Of a stretch of 64,000 nucleotides of DNA, positions 59,221-64,000 are shown piece by piece (the stretch's first letter is position 1; each line of letters begins with the position of its first letter). A model generated the notes under the pieces. The model saw nothing but the letters and a program-made list of their open reading frames with translations, made no database searches and had not been told where the DNA came from. Made by a program: the position numbers and the translations under genes. The stretch spans positions 1 to 64,000 of the forward strand of contig JAGFNK010000116.1 of assembly GCA_025769875.1 (NCBI GenBank), written 5' to 3'. The stretch comes from Russula earlei (Eukaryota > Basidiomycota > Agaricomycetes > Russulales > Russulaceae).

Positions 59221-60345
59221 TCTGGTCTGGTCTGGTTTTTTTCCCATATTTGGGTGCAACTGTGAACTGGACTGGTTCATGTATTTCAAAAATTACACCT
59301 AACTGCAGACCAGATTGGTATGGACTGGTCTGTTGTGGTTGCCCAATGGTTGCTGGTGTCAAGATTCACTGTTGAACAATCCAGTTCAAGAGCAAGGGAT
59401 AAGCTCAAAGACAAGTCAATAGACGTCTAGGATGGCGTGGGCAAGGAGAAGGGTCCAAAGTAGTACCAGGTACCAGAGAGGTACAGTTACTGGTAGAGAT
59501 GAGCAGTTACGCAGGGATGAGGCCAGAGTGACACAAGGGGATGGTCCTAAAAGGAGTATCCCAGGGATAGAGAGTGCTGTAAACAAATGGACTGTCTGGA
59601 GACTGTCTGCTATTTTATTGAGTGCTTATATACTACAAGAGAACTGCTAAATAGGGAACAAGTCATAACCTTGTTATCAAGCACAATGGCTGGATGAGTA
59701 AGAAGTCGGAGGATGCTTACTGAGCATGCTCAGTCATGCTCAGTAAGCTGCTGAGTAAGAAGCCTCTTATTGATGAGTAAGAGCCATTACTATCCATGTG
59801 TTCACTGCCTTAGTACATGTGCAAATCACCTGATCCATCTTCTGTTAGTTAGTTTAGGGCCGGTCATTTGAGAACTTGTAGTTTGGTTCAGGGAATAGAG
59901 TTGCTTATAAGGCCCCTTATATAGTTCTTATAGTTTGTTCTATGGTTATTAGAGTTAGTCTAATAACATGTTGTAGGGCTGTTGGTGTCTTGTTAGTGCC
60001 TCTTGTAGAGCACTTAGAGTTGTCATAGAGGGTCCTTAGAGAGGCTATAATACTGTCCTTTATGGCTAAAAGGGTTGCCACTAAGTGGGGCTTGCTGTAT
60101 GTTGATTGTGCTGAGAATCGCTCGTGTGACAATGTGTGCACAATATTGTGGACACCTCTACTCACCCCTTTTGTCCATGTGAACAGGGTGACACCATAGA
60201 GGCTGGGTTTCCTCTAATAAGGAAGGGTCCTTCAAGGGCCCTCTCTGGGAAATGGTTTATGACAGCTGGACCAGTTGTAACCAGTCTAGCAATGGACCAG
60301 TTCAGACCAGTTTACAACTGGTCCAGACCATGCATTTATAATAAT
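59215..60345. repeat. GACCAGT/ACTGGTC subterminal repeats, split by LTR copy F
   Basis: 59220-59350 and 60265-60330 are rich in GGTCTGGT, GACTGGT, GACCAG and ACCAGT in both directions. Clustered short motifs at element ends are typical of hAT transposase-binding subterminal regions. LTR copy F lies between the two parts, so it probably inserted into the hAT element's 3' end. Confidence 0.45.
59357..60264 (-). mobile_element. solo LTR, family 1, copy F
   Basis: 908 bp, TGTCAAGATTCACTG...GGTTTATGACA, with perfect GCTGG duplications (59352-59356, 60265-60269). Hairpin stem partly decayed (GGACTGTCTGGAGACTGTC). Confidence 0.88.
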
Positions 60346-60479
60346 GTAATATTCATTATATTATTATGGTGCAGGTGTGCTACATACTACAGAAATGAAG
60401 AACATGTAGTTTATTATTATCTATGTGCTCTATGAAAGCTGTTGTTATGGAGGGTGATCTGATTGTGGCTGCAGCTGTC

Positions 60480-60795
60480 TGCACTGCATGTGGCACTCAC
60501 CCATGAGCATGCATTGGGACCAGGTGAGGCAGTCAAGGCAGTGTTGAAAGGTTTGAGATGCAAACACATCACGTGAGCTGTGGCATGTGCATGTGGTCAG
60601 TGGTGAGGGCTGGGTGAAGTGGCAAGGGTTTGTCAAGGCAGTTGAGGTCTTGATGTTGGGCATGAGGTGGTAGCATGGGTGTGTGGTTGGGGACAAGAAG
60701 ATGAGGGGAGGTGTCACTGTTGCATTGTGTTGTGTCCCATTTCACATGATTCCATGGCCAGTCATGATTCACCTTACATCACTGCCAGTCTTTGA
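60480..60795. repeat. family R segment, decayed
   Basis: Repeats the GGGACCAGGTGAGGC...AAAGGTTTGAGATGC block and the downstream TGATTC-T-GGCCAG-C-TGATTCACCTTACAT tract also found at 49055-49310. Directly adjoins the left end of TIR element copy 2. Confidence 0.55.
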
Positions 60796-60799
60796 CATT

Positions 60800-61660
60800 T
60801 AGCGGTGGGTTGAATTACCATAAAAGGCAATTGTGTCGGCAAGAGAATTGGGACTTCAATCATGTGTTAACAGATGTAATTTAGTTATATAAGTGAGTCA
60901 ATAATAATATAACTCCTTACTTTTTTCCCCTACCAAAAGAAAAAGAAATGCAATCTTGTTTCTGATTGATTGGCATGCCATCTGCACCATCCGCCCATTC
61001 TGGCCTAAGTGCCACTTACTAGTATCTCTCTCACAGGAGATCTCATTATTGCACAATCTCACATGTTTGGCAGCTGCAATCAATGTAATTCAAGGTTCCA
61101 AGGTCTTACCTGATAAGTAAGTGATCATGCCAAATCAGAAAACATGGATGGAGACAGCCAAACATATGGGTGTCAAACTCAAATGGGGCCCAAAACAATG
61201 GACCAGTCTCCCAAATGCACAGGGACTGACAGCACAAAGCATTGGTGTCACTAAGGGAAAGCGCCACTGTGTTCACAATGATCCATATGCCAGGGGTGAA
61301 CAGTTGGGCAAGCATGCCAAGCCTGATGCAACATCTGCCACCATGAATGTGTGCACGTGTGCCCTTGGGGAACCATCATCCCTCCCTTGGAACCCCCCTC
61401 CCTCCAATGCCACCACCTCCCTTGCACTGGGTCCCTTTGGACTCACACCACTGCCTCTAACGGCCTCAACTGCTGCTGTTCCTTACAATACAAAATCTTT
61501 TTTTGTATCATTTAATTTATTTGTCTAATAGCTAATAAATAAGTCGTTGAATATGTAATTGAGAAAATGATTTGGTGTCATTTAAATGCATGATTGATGC
61601 ACCAATTCTCTTGCCGACACAATTGCCTTTTATGGTAACTCAACCCACCACGAAAAGAAC
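60800..61660 (+). mobile_element. TIR element with zinc-finger-type frame, copy 2 (internally deleted)
   Basis: Left GCGGTGGGTTGAATTACCAT then AAAAGGCAATTGTGTCGGCA; right is the inverted counterpart ending GGTAACTCAACCCACCAC. The interior matches copy 1 for the region KVLPDK...TETAKCMGVKWGPKQ to the end, here on the plus strand (about 61090-61500), with a TAA after PDK. The N-terminal finger region is missing. A Tc1/mariner element inserted 6 bp beyond its right end or in its outermost repeat. Confidence 0.6.
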
Positions 61661-61667
61661 GCAACTA

Positions 61668-63287
61668 CAGTGACCCAAAAAACTGTTCAAATGTTTTGTA
61701 CATTTTCATTGTATTAACCATATCTAGAGAACCACTGCAGCTGATAACATGTTAGTGGGCTTGTTTTAAAGCTCTACATCATAGCTTTGTAATGAAATAC
61801 TATATATACTATGAACATAATTATGTAAGAAGATATAAGGTATTTCTTCCAGTGTATCCATTTGAACAGTTTTTTTGCCTTGGTATCTAAATAGGGTATA
61901 TGCCAAACATCAGTAGTTTGTGTATCCTCCATTTGCTTTGAACACCTCTTCCACCCTCCTAGGCATACATTCTATCAAATTCTGCACAACAGTATGATCA
62001 ATGGCCTCCCATTCCAGCTGTGTGCACTCTCAAAGTTCATTGATTCCCTTAGGGGGTGTTGGATAAGCTGCAAGCTTCTTTTTGAGATGAGTCCAAAGAT
62101 GCTCAATAGGATTGAGGTCTGGGGATTGAGCTGGCCAGTCCATGACCTGAATTCTGGGGTCTTGGAACCAAGATATGGCAAGCCTGCTCTTGTGGATTGA
62201 GGCATTGTCCTGTTGAAAGAGGGTATCTTTGCATTTCTTCTTGAACTACTTGATAGATACAAGTAGTTCATCCTCCAAAATGCTGCAATAAAGTTCAGCA
62301 TCCATCCTTCCATCAATCTTTGCTGCATGCCCAACTCCTTCCCAAGACATGCAGCCCCACAACATCAAGGAACCTCCTCCATGTTTGACTGTTGGCTGAA
62401 CAAGGCATTCAGAAAGGTGCTCTCCTCTTTTTTTCCAAGCCCATTTCTTGCCATCTGAGCCCATACAATCGATTTTGGTCTCATCTGACCAAATTACCCT
62501 CTTTCAGTCCTCCACAGTCCAGTATAGGTACTTTTCTGCAAAGTCCTTTCTGGCCCTATAGTGACTTGGTTTAAGGTAAGGCCTCTTCTTCTTTGTAACT
62601 GCCTTCAAGCCTGCCTTGTTAAGGTAGTTTCAAATGGTCTGATTGGAGATAGTGGACTCTTTGATGATCTCCAACCTTCTAGCAACCTGAGGAGCAGTAT
62701 CTGCTTCTCCAGAGCTAAGAAGGTGTGTGGCAAAGCAGATGTCAAGGTTAGAGAGCTTGGAAGGACAACCTCTAGAGGACTTTGGAAGGTCAGGAAGGTA
62801 TTTCTGGCAAATGTTGGTGATTGAACCAATGCTTCTGTGTGCTGCCTTGGCAATGTTACTAACTGAATGGTTGGCCTGGAGAAGGGAGATGATGTAGTTG
62901 ACTTCATGAGGAAGAAGAGACTTCATGATGTTGTTGGTGAAGAAGAAGCAGCTGTTTTGGCTTATTTGCACATGGTTTGAGTTTATTATAGGTCACATGA
63001 CCTCCATGTTCAATTTTAGCCCTCTGGGGAAAGAATATGAATCTCAATCTGAGAAATAATGAATTCACTAACAAAGGCCAAAAAACTGTTCAAATGGGTA
63101 CACCAGCAAACATACCTTATATCTTCCTAAATAATTATGCTTATGCTGTATAAAGTATACCATTACAAAGCTATGATGTAGAGCTTGAAAACAAACCTAG
63201 TTACATATTATTATCTGCAGTGGTTCTCTAGATATGGTTAATACAATGAAAATGTACAAAACATTTGAACAGTTTTTTGGGTCACTG
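61668..63287 (-). mobile_element. Tc1/mariner (DD34E) element, inactivated
   Basis: 1620 bp bounded by TA duplications (61666-61667, 63288-63289). Terminal inverted repeats of about 220 bp begin CAGTGACCCAAAAAACTGTT. The outermost ~73 bp are identical between ends. Within each TIR the core CAAAAAACTGTTCAAATG occurs a second time, inverted (61859-61877 and 63078-63096). The single transposase frame lies on the minus strand. Confidence 0.92.
61910..62926 (-). pseudogene. Tc1-type transposase with four in-frame stops
   Basis: One uninterrupted frame of about 339 codons (start MKSLLPHEVNYIISLLQANH at 62926, or 62971) has stops at 62630-62632, 62504-62506, 62246-62248 and 62030-62032, and no frameshift. 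The N-terminal helix-turn-helix (SVSNIAKAAHRSIGSITNIC) is followed by the catalytic triad: Asp in VIWSDETKI, Asp in LFQQDNASIHKS and Glu in SPDLNPIEHLW. There are 34 residues between the last two. By family comparison two stops replace Trp, one Arg and one Gln, all single transitions. Inactive. Confidence 0.9.
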
Positions 63288-63427
63288 TATCACTGCCCTT
63301 AGCACAATGTCTCCCTCTCCATGTTGCTCCCACCCTTAAGAGCTTTTGTACAGTTTATGATTGGTTGGGGGGTACTCCTTGATGCCATAGGTATGGATTG
63401 CTATATGCTATGTTTCATTTCCTTTTA

Positions 63428-63649
63428 TTGCTGTTTTCAGCGCACTTGGCGGAGTTTGAATTCCACCCAAATTGGTGCAGAAAACCCTCTCAAACATGCG
63501 GGGCAAATATCTCCCTCAAAACAGCTTCAATTCACATAAAGCTTATTGTCCCTGAATCACCTGAATGAGGGCTAGGCAGCCCCATTGCATTCATGAGATT
63601 TGAGTGAGAATTGGTGGAGCTGGACTCAAGCCACCTCCACATGTGTATT
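63428..63649 (+). repeat. truncated terminus of the 3.2-kb TIR element family
   Basis: Matches 4468-4690 from TTGC-GTTTTCAGCGCACTT through CCACATGTGTATT, preceded by TA. Interrupted by an LTR-like sequence starting at 63650. Confidence 0.7.
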
Positions 63650-64000
63650 TGTCATGGTAACAAGCCGTGTCAGTTCTCAAGCGTAAAGACAAGTCGATAG
63701 TAGAGATGTGTTCAAGAAACGGGCTGGTTCCCATGTATAGAGAGTAAGGATCCCTGCAGCGGTCGAAGTGTTTTATGCTAAACAGGTTATGGCCAATAGA
63801 CCCTTCCTAGTACAACTCGGTCTGTTGAGAAGCTAGGGTAAGTTTGTAATGGGATAGACTAGGGCTGGTTCCACCAGCTATATGCGTTCAAGTCTGTCAG
63901 AGACCTTGAACAATGTGGAGAGAGTAGAGGAAGGTAGGTCTTAAAGGAGGCGAGCTCTTCTCAGTAGAGTGAAGAGAGACTCTTAGGGAAGGAAGGGATA
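63650..64000 (-). mobile_element. LTR-like sequence, related to family 1, runs off the right edge
   Basis: Starts TGTCATGGTAACAAGCC inside the TIR repeat. It shares AAAGACAAGTCGATAG and ATAGAGAGT with reverse-orientation family 1 LTRs but differs elsewhere, so it may be a third, related family. The right end and target duplication are outside the window. Confidence 0.45.

Overview
The window is nuclear DNA of a basidiomycete fungus, most likely an Agaricomycete. The evidence is many short introns (about 45-115 bp) with GTRNGT...YAG borders, a NACHT-WD40 gene, a FunK1 kinase relic, a fungal HNH_2-type protein, a peptidase-inhibitor-like beta-trefoil gene, and hAT, Tc1/mariner and LTR debris. 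No gene runs in a bacterial-style operon, and no CRISPR array, rRNA or intact tRNA gene was seen.

Layout. 1-3.5 kb: the 5' part of a minus-strand Spt5-like gene (NGN plus KOW), then a decayed spliced frame. 3.5-7.7 kb: a solo LTR with perfect target-site duplications, directly abutting a 3.2-kb element with ~350-bp terminal inverted repeats. 7.7-11.1 kb: gene relics (LRR/F-box-like fragment, FunK1 kinase pseudogene). 11.1-14.4 kb: pyrimidine-rich, repetitive, no gene. 14.4-19.1 kb: a small TIR element carrying a Cys/His-rich frame, and a second solo-LTR family inside older repeat DNA. 19.4-20.6 kb: an intact four-exon HNH_2-type gene whose catalytic His position is lost. 21.8-26.5 kb: a NACHT-WD40 (NLR/STAND) gene with 13 near-identical WD repeats and a frame break inside the Walker A motif. 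29.2-29.8 kb: a compact four-exon beta-trefoil gene. 32.4-45.0 kb: a GC-rich island of intact plus-strand host genes (Msb1-family morphogenesis protein, cyclophilin, FAD monooxygenase, EFM7-type methyltransferase). 46.7-64 kb: a CpG-poor transposon graveyard with solo LTRs nested in one another, a hAT pseudogene, a Tc1/mariner pseudo-element and several decayed repeat copies.

The four host genes share orientation but do not form one pathway: polarity/morphogenesis, protein folding, aromatic or indole-type oxidation, and eEF1A methylation. The accessory side holds genes typical of fungal conflict or defence families (NLR, HNH, FunK1, protease-inhibitor-like beta-trefoil), several of them broken, among repeats. 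Six copies of one LTR family give a relative insertion order: an LTR inside an LTR, and a second LTR family inside the target duplication of the first. In-frame stops in the transposase relics are almost all explicable as C-to-T or G-to-A changes, which fits cytosine-methylation or RIP-like decay of repeats in this region.
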